Assembly: GCA_046756985.1 (NCBI GenBank)
Contig: JBHHXG010000030.1
Location: 1-19,389, forward strand
Origin: JBHHXG01 sp046756985
GTDB taxonomy: Bacteria; Pseudomonadota; Zetaproteobacteria; Mariprofundales; Mariprofundaceae
Direction of reading: 5' to 3'
DNA: 19,389 bases
How positions within the stretch are numbered: the first letter of the stretch is position 1; each line of letters begins with the position of its first letter. The position numbers were made by a program, and so were the translations under genes. The notes beneath the pieces are model-generated. The model worked only from the letters and a program-made list of their open reading frames with translations, was not told where the DNA came from and searched no databases. Below, in pieces: positions 7,601 through 13,954 of the stretch.

Positions 7601-8485
7601 CGCCCGCTGCCAAGCCTGCCACTGAAAACCACACGCCAGCGCCTTGGTATTGAAAGCAGCGACAAAAATATGATTCCGGTGCTGCGCGATCCGGACAAGG
7701 CCAACGGACGCGCCGTGTTTTATTTTCCCGGCTGCGGCTCCGAGCGCCTGTTCTCGCAGGTGGGACTGGCCACCCAGTCCATGCTCTATGACCTCGGGCT
7801 GAATGTCGTGCTGCCGCCGGCCTATCTGTGCTGTGGCTATCCAAGTACGGCCAGCGGCGATCATGAGCGTGGCGACAAGATTACCTACGACAATCGCGTG
7901 CTGTTCCACCGGCTGAAGAATGCCTTGTCCTATCTGGACTTTGAGGCCGTCATCGTTTCCTGCGGCACCTGTTACGATCAGCTGACCCGTTATCAACTGG
8001 AGCAGGTGTTTCCGGATGCGCCGCTGATTGATATTCATGAGTATCTGATGGCACAGGGCGTCAAAGTGGAAGCCACGGGTGGTACGCAATATATGTACCA
8101 CGAGCCGTGCCATACGCCGCTAAAACGGCATGGCTCCGAAGCAGCGATTGATGCGCTGCTTGGCTCGGAATCGGTCATGTCCGCCGAATGCTGCGGTGAG
8201 GCGGGCACATTGGCCGTCGCCCACCCGGAAATTGCCGGCAAGATTCGCGCCCGCAAGGAAGAGGAAATGGCCAAGGCCAAAGCACAACTGGATGGTGATG
8301 GTCAGCAGAAGATTCTGACATCGTGTCCCTCGTGTTTGCAGGGCCTGAGCAGGCTGGAGGGCGAAACCGGCGTGGACGCCGACTACATTGTCATCGAGCT
8401 TGCCCGGCATCTGAAGGGCGAAACCTGGCAGCAGGATTTTGTGAAGAGAGTCAAAAACGGCGGCATCGAACGGGTACTGATGTGA
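4682..8485 (+). CDS. DUF3683-GlcD-GlcF fusion: FAD and iron-sulfur 2-hydroxyacid oxidoreductase
   Basis: The 1267-residue protein fuses a flavin dehydrogenase to its iron-sulfur partner. Residues 1-130 are the DUF3683 leader (IREIPYNYTSYSDREI, RRTGRSARMLF). Residues about 160-390 are a PCMH-type FAD domain (PRGGGTGLCGGSVP at 191-204; TIGGNVASNAGGKHA). The FAD-oxidase C domain follows to about 770, with HMHAGDGNVHTN at 685-696 and ISGEHGIG at 728-735. Two 4Fe-4S motifs use C807/C810/C813/C817 and C869/C872/C875/C879. The tail has two CCG domains (C1018, C1050-1051, C1094, C1097; C1143, C1170-1171, C1215, C1218). It probably oxidises D-lactate, glycolate or a related 2-hydroxyacid and passes electrons to the quinone pool. 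No membrane helix is evident. The start is TTG with GGAG five bases away. The next gene overlaps its stop or follows within 20 bases. Confidence 0.93.
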   Translation: MTDQIREIPYNYTSYSDREIIVRFLGEAVWDDLNVLRAQRRTGRSARMLFDILGEAWVVERNPFLKNDLLHDKKRLARMKRRHGRRLERIMNAAADNPRAQKVGACTESALNRFYDWFDEEPKRRRKAKRLFAKHTHANNIHFDAFTLTHHATDATDWRSHTPFCVITPDTPEELPGLIRAAKELDLTVIPRGGGTGLCGGSVPLSDDTVMINIEKLDQISSIEERDIGGGNRARTITAQAGAVTGKVMEASKPHIFATDPTSLWACTIGGNVASNAGGKHAVIWGTCVDNLLSWKIVTPDGNWLVVERINHNMGKMPADEDTQFRLTRLEADGRTPLGEPETLTIHGSTYRREGLGKDVTRKALGGLPGVQKEGTDGFITEATFILHRPFVVTRTVCCEFFGHDLTEATRAMVEIKEHVDAASGVHLEGLEHFDEKYVKAIDYISKSTRRERPSVVLLIDVSGDDETAVAKVCSEINRISSQGNGEGFVAVNESDRTRFWGDRGRMAAIARHTRAFKLNEDVVIPLHRLSEYNDYVERLNIENSITNKLDAIALIAKQLRSAKARLESDDALVQSELGVEDDGFLSGKLDECLQVIKAADARWHMFRKTLDHPASEAAEGLQDIEYDTKEALFRVIQRGSLRISYRAEVEAPILDHLRGHEPLIEAVKQAHQQALSSRIVIATHMHAGDGNVHTNIPVNSNDYAMMKKAHCIVKKIMARAEELGGVISGEHGIGITKLPYLRRDYLEEMQRYLEQADPEALFNRGKLMPDTDLSLAYTPSFNLLELEAMILEAADLSELSEEISPCLRCGKCKPVCNTHFPRASMLYSPRNKIQASGAIIEAFLYESQTGGGISFEQFEGLHDVADHCTICHKCEAPCPVNIDFGIVTERMRALLRDKGQARFNIGSKLSLAFLVMQNPNAVGLMRETVIRWGYAGHRLLHGLAKIAGLIRKTPAAKRNLDGVQAQVINFVERPLPSLPLKTTRQRLGIESSDKNMIPVLRDPDKANGRAVFYFPGCGSERLFSQVGLATQSMLYDLGLNVVLPPAYLCCGYPSTASGDHERGDKITYDNRVLFHRLKNALSYLDFEAVIVSCGTCYDQLTRYQLEQVFPDAPLIDIHEYLMAQGVKVEATGGTQYMYHEPCHTPLKRHGSEAAIDALLGSESVMSAECCGEAGTLAVAHPEIAGKIRARKEEEMAKAKAQLDGDGQQKILTSCPSCLQGLSRLEGETGVDADYIVIELARHLKGETWQQDFVKRVKNGGIERVLM

Positions 8486-8502
8486 GTATATCTGATTCCC
8501 GG

Positions 8503-9102
8503 ATGGTATATCTGCTTATGCTGGCATTGGCGCTGATGCTGGCGGGCTGTGCAACAACACCACCGAAAAACCTCACGGACGGCTGTGCCATCTTCAAGGA
8601 GAAAGACGACTGGTACGAATATGCCAACGACTCTTTCAAGAAGTGGGGCGTCCCCGTGCATGTGCAGCTGGCCATCATTTATCAGGAATCGCGCTTTCGC
8701 GCTCAGGCCAAGGCGCCGAAAGATACGCTGCTCGGGTTTATCCCGTGGGGGCGCAAGTCCTCGGCCTATGGTTACGCCCAGGTGAAGGATGCAACCTGGG
8801 ACTGGTACATCGACAAGTCCGGCAACTGGGGTGCGGACCGGGATGATTTTGAGGATGTCACTGATTTTATCGGCTGGTATGGCGACTACAGCCATCGCAC
8901 GCTCGGCATTTCCAAGTGGGATGCCTACAACCAGTATCTGGCTTATCACGAAGGTCACGGCGGCTTTAATCGCAAGACCTACAACAGCAAGCCATGGCTG
9001 ATCAAAGTGGCGCACAAGGTCGAGCGGCGGGCAGCTAACTACCGGGCGCAGATTGCAGCATGCAAGGATGATCTGGAAGGCTGGAGCCTGTGGCCATTCT
9101 AG
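8503..9102 (+). CDS. Lytic transglycosylase-like lipoprotein (SLT fold)
   Basis: A 199-residue exported protein. The N-terminus MVYLLMLALALMLAGC is a lipoprotein signal with lipobox LAGC and acylated C16. The mature part carries an SLT-type catalytic core: VPVHVQLAIIYQESRF with likely catalytic E62, and SSAYGYAQVKDATWDWY at about 86-102, matching the GxAQ motif of lysozyme-like transglycosylases. Further on, YLAYHEGHGGF is the usual third motif region. It should cleave peptidoglycan glycan strands from the periplasmic face, anchored to a membrane. An in-frame GTG at 8482 overlaps the previous gene's TGA and would add seven residues; I prefer the ATG because the signal peptide is then compact, though neither has a strong ribosome site. 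The cupin gene follows after 19 bases. Confidence 0.85.
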   Translation: MVYLLMLALALMLAGCATTPPKNLTDGCAIFKEKDDWYEYANDSFKKWGVPVHVQLAIIYQESRFRAQAKAPKDTLLGFIPWGRKSSAYGYAQVKDATWDWYIDKSGNWGADRDDFEDVTDFIGWYGDYSHRTLGISKWDAYNQYLAYHEGHGGFNRKTYNSKPWLIKVAHKVERRAANYRAQIAACKDDLEGWSLWPF

Positions 9103-9121
9103 GGCCGAGAGAAGCAGATTG

Positions 9122-9403
9122 ATGTTAGCGGTAGATCAGAATCAGGTTGCAAAAGACTGGCGGTCGCGCGGTTTCTCCTGTGATGTGTGGACCGACCCGC
9201 CGGGACAGCGCTGGGAAGGTTACACGCATACCTCTGATGAACTGGTCATGGTGCTTGAGGGCTCGGTCGAATTTGAGATAGAAGGGCAGGTGCATCATCC
9301 CGCCACCGGGGAGGAATTGTTCATTCCCCGCGAGGCGATGCATTCGGTACGCAATATCGGTACGGAAACTTCACGCTGGCTCTACGGATATGCCAATGAC
9401 TGA
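9122..9403 (+). CDS. Small cupin-domain protein
   Basis: A 93-residue single-domain cupin. The first cupin motif is GYTHTSDELVMVLEGSVEFEIEG, with the glutamate and one histidine of the metal site but threonine where the second histidine usually sits. The second is GEELFIPREAMHSVRNIG, with the expected H and N. Metal binding may thus involve three rather than four protein ligands. The substrate cannot be deduced; small cupins act as isomerases, dioxygenases or sensors. The ATG at 9122 is preceded by a GAGAAG-like site, and upstream in-frame ATGs fall inside the lipoprotein gene. The gene overlaps the next reading frame by 8 to 14 bases, so the two are probably co-translated. Confidence 0.85.
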   Translation: MLAVDQNQVAKDWRSRGFSCDVWTDPPGQRWEGYTHTSDELVMVLEGSVEFEIEGQVHHPATGEELFIPREAMHSVRNIGTETSRWLYGYAND

Positions 9404-10217
9404 TTCCGTACTGCGGCTGTTTCCTGCTCCGCAGGAAGAACTGCCTCTTGAGGGTTTGTATCTCGGCCTGAATCTGCAGCGGCAGGCAGCCGAAGGTGAT
9501 GTGCTGATCTACAGCAACTATATCACCAGCCTTGATGGCCGTATTGCTATCAAAAATCATGATTCCGGCGAATTTGAAGTGCCGAATACCATTGTCAACA
9601 AGCGCGACTGGCGGCTATATCAGGAACTGGCGGCGCAATCCGATGTCATGCTTACCAGCGCACGTTATTTTCGGCAGTTGGAAAAAGGGTGCGCGCAGGA
9701 TCTTTTGCCAGTTGGCCCACGGGACGAATATGCGGACGTGCTGGACTGGCGCAGAACACAGGGATTTGCAGACCAGCCTGCCGTGGCCATTCTCAGCAAC
9801 AGTCTTGATATTCCGCCCGCCGTACTGGGTGGGATCACTGACCGGGATATTTACGTGTTTACACATGAGGGGGCGGAACCGGGCAAGGTGGCGGCATTGG
9901 GGACACAGGGTGTGCGTGTCTGTATAGCCGGCACATCACAGGTGGAAGGGGATCTGTTGAAAGCACAGCTGGCCGGGTTCGGTTTCCGAAGCGCCTACAT
10001 GATTGCCGGCCCACAAGTGCATCGTACGCTGCTTGCAGCAGGAGCGTTGGATCGTCTGTTTTTGACGACATACCACCGCCTGTTGGGGGGAAGCGAATTT
10101 CATACCATGCTGGGTGGCAATCTTCCTACTTCCGTGCGCTGTGAACTGCTGTCACTCTACCTTGATCAGGCACCGGGGCACCCGCAGAGCTTTGCGCAGT
10201 TTTCCCTGACCGGATGA
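9390..10217 (+). CDS. RibD C-terminal domain (dihydrofolate reductase-fold) reductase
   Basis: A 275-residue protein with a RibD-C/dihydrofolate reductase fold and no deaminase domain. IYSNYITSLDGRIAIKN at 40-56 holds the family's SxDGRIA signature, VMLTSARYFR follows, and YMIAGPQVHRTLLAAGALDRLFLTTY is the GGxxLxxxLLxxGLVDEL-type motif that lines the NADPH site. The family reduces 5-amino-6-ribosylaminouracil phosphate in riboflavin synthesis, but stand-alone members reduce other or unknown substrates, and no other rib gene is nearby. It may start at ATG 9390 or ATG 9396; both overlap the cupin gene. It is the last gene of the four-gene run. The name 'pyrimidine reductase family' is safe, the exact reaction is not. 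Confidence 0.82.
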   Translation: MPMTDSVLRLFPAPQEELPLEGLYLGLNLQRQAAEGDVLIYSNYITSLDGRIAIKNHDSGEFEVPNTIVNKRDWRLYQELAAQSDVMLTSARYFRQLEKGCAQDLLPVGPRDEYADVLDWRRTQGFADQPAVAILSNSLDIPPAVLGGITDRDIYVFTHEGAEPGKVAALGTQGVRVCIAGTSQVEGDLLKAQLAGFGFRSAYMIAGPQVHRTLLAAGALDRLFLTTYHRLLGGSEFHTMLGGNLPTSVRCELLSLYLDQAPGHPQSFAQFSLTG

Positions 10218-10247
10218 CGACTCGGTGTTTATGAGGTATTCATGAAA

Positions 10248-10264
10248 TTGCACAATGCGTGCAA
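10248..10264. repeat. Inverted repeat TTGCAC-5-GTGCAA
   Basis: A perfect 6+6 base inverted repeat around AATGC lies in the 99-base spacer ahead of the PAS gene. A direct repeat GCCTATG at 10270 and 10281, eleven bases apart, follows it. The arrangement resembles an operator beside a promoter but no regulator can be named; it is too short for a terminator and has no T-run. Confidence 0.35.
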
Positions 10265-10316
10265 AGATGGCCTATGCTTTGCCTATGATTCAAATTTGTA
10301 ACAAGGGGACTGAATA

Positions 10317-10916
10317 ATGCTGCGCCGCATAGGTATCGGCGGCATGGGCGTGACTTTGGGGATTGCTTACTGGCCCGCTGAAGCGGCGATCCATGCCTGG
10401 CTGTTTTCTGAGGGGAGTTTTTTCGACAATCTGATCCATGCCGATGCAAACGAACTGTGGATGCGAACCCTGATCTCCCTGGGTTTTGTTTGTTTTGGTC
10501 TGTATGCCCAGCATGCCATGAATCAACATCGGCAGATGTATATGAGACTGAGGAAACAGGACGAGCGTCTCAAGCGGATTATCGATACAGCCCACGACGC
10601 CTATATATCCATTGACGAGACAGGCGTGATTACGGGCTGGAATATCCAGGCGGAAAAGATATTCGGCTGGCAGCGGCCTGCAGTGATGGGTCAGCCGTTA
10701 GAAAAAGTCATTATCCCTGAACGGCTTCGGGAAGCACACAGACGCGGCATGAAACGCTATATGGAAACTAATATCGGACCTTGGCTGTACAAGCCGGTGC
10801 GGACCACAGCCCTGCATAAGGATGGGCATGAATTCCCGGTAGAACTGGTCATTGTTCCCCTGCGGTCGGAAGGCGGACAGGAATTTTTTGCTTTCCTGCG
10901 CAAAGTCAATTCATAA
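10317..10916 (+). CDS. Membrane-anchored single PAS-domain protein without output domain
   Basis: The 199-residue protein has a hydrophobic N-terminal part with one clear transmembrane segment (about residues 48-66, LWMRTLISLGFVCFGLYAQ) and a weaker one (about 12-30). A short basic coiled-coil follows (about 68-88). The rest, about 88-197, is a PAS domain (DAYISIDETGVITGWNIQAE, then IFGW, HKDGHEFPVEL and FFAFLRKV), typical of the PAS_9/PAS_3 fold. Such N-terminal plus PAS arrangements usually lead into a histidine kinase or GGDEF domain, but this one stops right after PAS, so it is either a sensor that acts in trans or a shortened gene. AAGGGGA at 10303-10309 supports the ATG with seven bases of spacing. 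No ligand residues for heme or flavin can be asserted. Confidence 0.82.
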   Translation: MLRRIGIGGMGVTLGIAYWPAEAAIHAWLFSEGSFFDNLIHADANELWMRTLISLGFVCFGLYAQHAMNQHRQMYMRLRKQDERLKRIIDTAHDAYISIDETGVITGWNIQAEKIFGWQRPAVMGQPLEKVIIPERLREAHRRGMKRYMETNIGPWLYKPVRTTALHKDGHEFPVELVIVPLRSEGGQEFFAFLRKVNS

Positions 10917-10948
10917 CATTCGGCGCATCGACGAACAATTCGGGTATC

Positions 10949-10954
10949 AGGAGG
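10949..10954 (+). promoter_or_regulatory. Shine-Dalgarno of the ArsC/YffB remnant
   Basis: AGGAGG lies four bases before the ATG at 10959. It is one of the strongest ribosome sites in the window, although the reading frame it serves is truncated. It could still initiate translation that reaches the hydrolase start at 11083. Confidence 0.6.
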
Positions 10955-10958
10955 ATCG

Positions 10959-11117
10959 ATGGATCAGGTGCATCTATATGGCATCGCCAATTGCGATACA
11001 ATGAAAAAGGTGCGCCAGTGGTTGCTGGCGCATGGCATTTCATACCAGTTCCACGATTACAAAAAGAAACATTTTTGGATAAATGACAAACCATCATCAC
11101 GAAAAACTATTCATTGA
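10959..11117 (+). pseudogene. Truncated ArsC/YffB-family (Spx-like) reductase remnant
   Basis: Reading from ATG 10959 gives MDQVHLYGIANCDTMKKVRQ and then WLLAHGISYQFHDYKK, a close match to the N-terminal third of ArsC-related YffB/Spx-type proteins, including the CDT motif with the redox cysteine C12. Full-length members are about 110-120 residues. Here the match ends near residue 38 (about 11072) and the frame continues with unrelated residues to a TGA at 11115-11117, giving only 52 codons. The missing C-terminal two thirds are not found in other frames before the hydrolase, whose ATG at 11083 lies inside this frame. The simplest reading is a deletion that joined the arsC-like gene to the hydrolase upstream region. 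Too short for the track of longer frames, but its ribosome site is intact. Confidence 0.75.
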
Positions 11118-11706
11118 TGGCCCGACTGGGCGGTTGCAGGCACTTTACCAACCGGGTGAAGCGGGAAAGCCGGCTATCGTTGTCTGCCACCCGCACCCGC
11201 AGCATGGCGGTACGATGCGCAACAAGGTCGTTTACTGGATTGGTCGCGCCTTTGAAGATATGGGTTGCTCCGTGCTGCGCTTTAATTTTCGTGGTGTGGA
11301 ACAGAGCGACGGCGCATGGGATGAGGGCAGGGGTGAGGCCTATGATGCGCTGGCCTCACTGGACTGGCTGCATGGCCGGCATGCCGACAGCCCCCTGTGG
11401 TTAGCTGGGTTTTCATTTGGTTGCTATGCAGGCCTGCAGGCGGCAAGAGAAGACAAACGGGTGGCGCAGATGTTTGCCGTAGCTCCGGCAGTCAACCACT
11501 GGGACTTTTCGTTTATGTATGGAGAAACAAGGGCGCTGGTCGTCGTGCAGGGTACAGATGACGAGATCGTACCGTTTATGGATGTTGCTGCGTGGGCCAA
11601 GGGCCAGCCGAACTGTTGTTTCCATGCCATCGAAGGCGCTGGCCACTTTTTCCTGCAGCATATGGAGCAGATGAAGACATCTCTCTTGGCCGGTGTATCC
11701 CTGTAG
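11083..11706 (+). CDS. Alpha/beta hydrolase (COG2945-type)
   Basis: A 207-residue cytosolic alpha/beta hydrolase of the short family often annotated as dienelactone-hydrolase-like or predicted hydrolase of alpha/beta superfamily. It has the oxyanion-strand HPHPQHGGTMRNKVV at 36-50, RFNFRGVEQSDG at 67-77, the nucleophile elbow GFSFG at 109-113 (S111), the acid D159 or D160 in QGTDDEIVP, and H188 in GAGHFF. The substrate is unknown. Start ATG 11083 lies within the open frame of the truncated ArsC/YffB gene and has only a weak GGAT site, so expression may depend on ribosomes arriving from the remnant's strong site. Its stop is five bases from the 3' end of the convergent M48 peptidase gene. Confidence 0.88.
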   Translation: MTNHHHEKLFIDGPTGRLQALYQPGEAGKPAIVVCHPHPQHGGTMRNKVVYWIGRAFEDMGCSVLRFNFRGVEQSDGAWDEGRGEAYDALASLDWLHGRHADSPLWLAGFSFGCYAGLQAAREDKRVAQMFAVAPAVNHWDFSFMYGETRALVVVQGTDDEIVPFMDVAAWAKGQPNCCFHAIEGAGHFFLQHMEQMKTSLLAGVSL

Positions 11707-11711
11707 ACTGA

Positions 11712-13169
11712 CTATTTGACCATTTTGACCAGTCGGCCAGTTGCCGGCCTTTCATCTTTCCCCATGCCATTGAGTGCAGCAATTCTTTCTGCTGTAAAAC
11801 GCCCAAGTATATTCTGTGAACGTTCGGCCAGCCGTGGCCATGTATCATCCTTTTTCCAGGTATGCAGCGCGATACGCGGCACATCGCCATCCCTGACCTT
11901 GTCATAGCGGTGAAATGAATCATGGATGGCTGAAAAATCGGTGCTGAGTTCCGCATGCTGATCACGCGGCGTCCACATCAGCATGATGTAGGCACGTGGC
12001 CCGTCCAGCCAGACCGTCACATCAATGGCGGCCTTGCTCATTTTCGGTGCCGATGCCATGACAAGGCTGCGTGCAAACGGGAAGCCGTGTTTTGTACCGG
12101 TTGCGATAGCACCGATGTGGCGCAGCGGGAACAGGGTTTTGAGTATGGTCTCGGCTGGTTCCCGCTTCTGCAATTCTTTGGTGCTTAACTGAAAAAACAC
12201 CTTTTGTTTGCGTTTGCGTGCTGTCAGGGCCTGCGGCGTATTTTTGATGATCCAGCCTTTCGGAAACTCCAGCTGAATACCCAGATCAGGATGCAGGAAG
12301 CGCCGGCCAATGACAGCACCTTCTCGTGGGCTGTCGGCGTAAGGGTAACCGTCCACGGCCTTCAGCATGGGATTGTGGCTGACTTTGGCCTGTTGCTGGC
12401 CGGGTAACTGGCTCGCCTTGGCGACAGCATCCTCAATGCGCTGTTTTGTTTCCGGGTGGCTGGCAAAGGCACCGTGATAGTTTTTCACCTTTTCGCCGGC
12501 ATCCTCCTTTTCCAGCTTGTCAATGTCATCCAGCCGACGGATGGTTTTCAGAATGCGGATCGAAGCATTGACATCATAACCTGCGCGCTGCAAATAGGTC
12601 AGGGAAAGCTCATCGGATTCCAGTTCCGCCTGTCGCCCGTAGCCCTGAATGACGGCAGTAGCCAGCAGGTCTGTGAGCAGCGAGGCCCCTTGCGGAATGG
12701 GTAGAAAAATGGATGTAATGGCCATGCCCAGCTGATAGGCCTGGGCCTGCGTATATCGTTGAACGGTGTGGCGGGCCGTGACATGACCAATCTCATGGCC
12801 CAATACGGCAGCCAGTTCGGCCTCGCTGTTCAAATGGTTCAGCAGTCCGCGGTGGACATAAATATAGCCGCCGGGCAGTGCAAAGGCATTGACGGTACCG
12901 TCATCAACAACATGAAAGCGGTAAAACAGTTGCGGGCGATCCGAAACCTGGCCCATACGCTGGCCGACCTCATCGACATAGCGCACAAGCGGATCATTTT
13001 TTGGCAGCAGGATCAGTTGATTTGCCACCTGTGCTGCTGCCTGCTGGCCGAGCGACAGTTCCTGCTTCTCGCTCATCAGTACGAATTCCTGGTTGCCGCT
13101 GACCGGGTTGGTTGCGCAGGCCTGCAACAGAGCGGCAAGCAGGAGAAGGGGGGCAAGTCGTATCATCAT
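11712..13169 (-). CDS. M48 family zinc metallopeptidase lipoprotein with LysM-like C-terminus
   Basis: A 485-residue exported peptidase. The signal peptide ends in LLQAC, so C18 is a probable lipid attachment site. The zinc motif is HEIGH at 125-129; the third ligand is probably E182 or E184 in RQAELESDE. The prior strand NAFALPGGYIYVHRGLL is typical of BepA/YfgC- and LoiP-type outer-membrane quality-control proteases. Unlike BepA, which carries TPR repeats, the C-terminal half (about 280-435) has no TPR pattern, and the last 50 residues (HTWKKDDTWPRLAERS, IAALNG, TGRLVKMV) resemble a degenerate LysM module, which could bind peptidoglycan. Its start overlaps the nuclease gene by four bases (ATGA), indicating coupled translation in one operon. 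Confidence 0.87.
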   Translation of the reverse strand: MMIRLAPLLLLAALLQACATNPVSGNQEFVLMSEKQELSLGQQAAAQVANQLILLPKNDPLVRYVDEVGQRMGQVSDRPQLFYRFHVVDDGTVNAFALPGGYIYVHRGLLNHLNSEAELAAVLGHEIGHVTARHTVQRYTQAQAYQLGMAITSIFLPIPQGASLLTDLLATAVIQGYGRQAELESDELSLTYLQRAGYDVNASIRILKTIRRLDDIDKLEKEDAGEKVKNYHGAFASHPETKQRIEDAVAKASQLPGQQQAKVSHNPMLKAVDGYPYADSPREGAVIGRRFLHPDLGIQLEFPKGWIIKNTPQALTARKRKQKVFFQLSTKELQKREPAETILKTLFPLRHIGAIATGTKHGFPFARSLVMASAPKMSKAAIDVTVWLDGPRAYIMLMWTPRDQHAELSTDFSAIHDSFHRYDKVRDGDVPRIALHTWKKDDTWPRLAERSQNILGRFTAERIAALNGMGKDERPATGRLVKMVK

Positions 13170-13954
13170 TCGATGATCTCCAGATCATAGGGACTATGCA
13201 GGGCAAGATACAATCTGCCGCGGGAAGATGCACGAATGGTGCCGCGAATACGCACGGGCTGCCCTTCCCGCAGGTGTGGCAGGGGATCAAAATAAGTCCG
13301 GTATTTGCGTGGTATGCTGACGTTCAGTTCGCCAAGCTGAAAGGCTGCTCTTTTCGAACCCTTTGCCTGTCCCTCAACAATACGGAACTGGCCGATATGC
13401 CTGCGCGACACTTGTGACGCATTCAGGACACGGAAGCGGCGGTTCGACCAGATGCCTGTTTTTGCCTGTCGGGCTGTACGCTCTTCCTGCAATAATTGCC
13501 CGGCCCAGTGAAAGTTCGGTGCAAAGGTGTAAACATGCGCCAGGCCTTCCCGCACCAGCAGTGCATTGATCCAGGTGCCATCACGCAGCCAGACTTGTGC
13601 CAGCAGCCGACCGTAATTGTCATGCCTGTTTTTGTCCGTACGCAGCCGCACAAGCTTTCCCTGCAGCAATTGCACAAGCCTTGTCCTGGCCCGCTTACCG
13701 AATGGCTGGCCCGGTTCGATATTATGTGCCACTTCCGGGGTATTGATACCAAGTAGTCTGACTTTTTCACCTTTGGCTGTACGGAAGGTATCGCCATCAT
13801 AGACATGCGCAACTTCGACCCAGCGGCTTTGTGTGAGTGTCGAAAGCGTGCCGGCCGAACAGGTACAAGCCCAGCACAGCAGATAAAGTAAAAAGAGAGC
13901 GCTAGTTCTGGATTTCAATCGTTCCGACAAGTTCGCTGTAAGAATCCATACCAT
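13166..13954 (-). CDS. Secreted staphylococcal-nuclease-type (thermonuclease) protein
   Basis: A 262-residue exported nuclease. The SNase catalytic set is present: D53 and D55 in YDGDTF, R66 in VRLLGI, E74 in NTPE and R116 in YGRLLA. The hydrophobic signal ends near CSAG. After the SNase fold (to about 175) lies an extra region of about 85 residues ending VRIRGTIRASSRGRLYLALHSPYDLEII, which looks like an OB-fold strand pattern. The ATG at 13954 gives an unusually long signal n-region and overlaps pyrD by 53 bases. A TTG at 13918 would give a compact KSR n-region and a 17-base overlap, and I consider it equally likely. It should cleave extracellular or periplasmic DNA or RNA. It is coupled to the downstream M48 gene. 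Confidence 0.85.
   Translation of the reverse strand: MVWILTANLSERLKSRTSALFLLYLLCWACTCSAGTLSTLTQSRWVEVAHVYDGDTFRTAKGEKVRLLGINTPEVAHNIEPGQPFGKRARTRLVQLLQGKLVRLRTDKNRHDNYGRLLAQVWLRDGTWINALLVREGLAHVYTFAPNFHWAGQLLQEERTARQAKTGIWSNRRFRVLNASQVSRRHIGQFRIVEGQAKGSKRAAFQLGELNVSIPRKYRTYFDPLPHLREGQPVRIRGTIRASSRGRLYLALHSPYDLEIIE

Noticed and set aside
7499..8113. 204-codon minus-strand open frame within the CCG-domain region
   Set aside because: Antisense to a region with ordered cysteine motifs; composition is that of a shadow frame.
8323..8502. Longer N-terminus for the lytic transglycosylase starting at 8323
   Set aside because: It would overlap 160 bases of the oxidoreductase coding sequence and place the lipoprotein signal internally.
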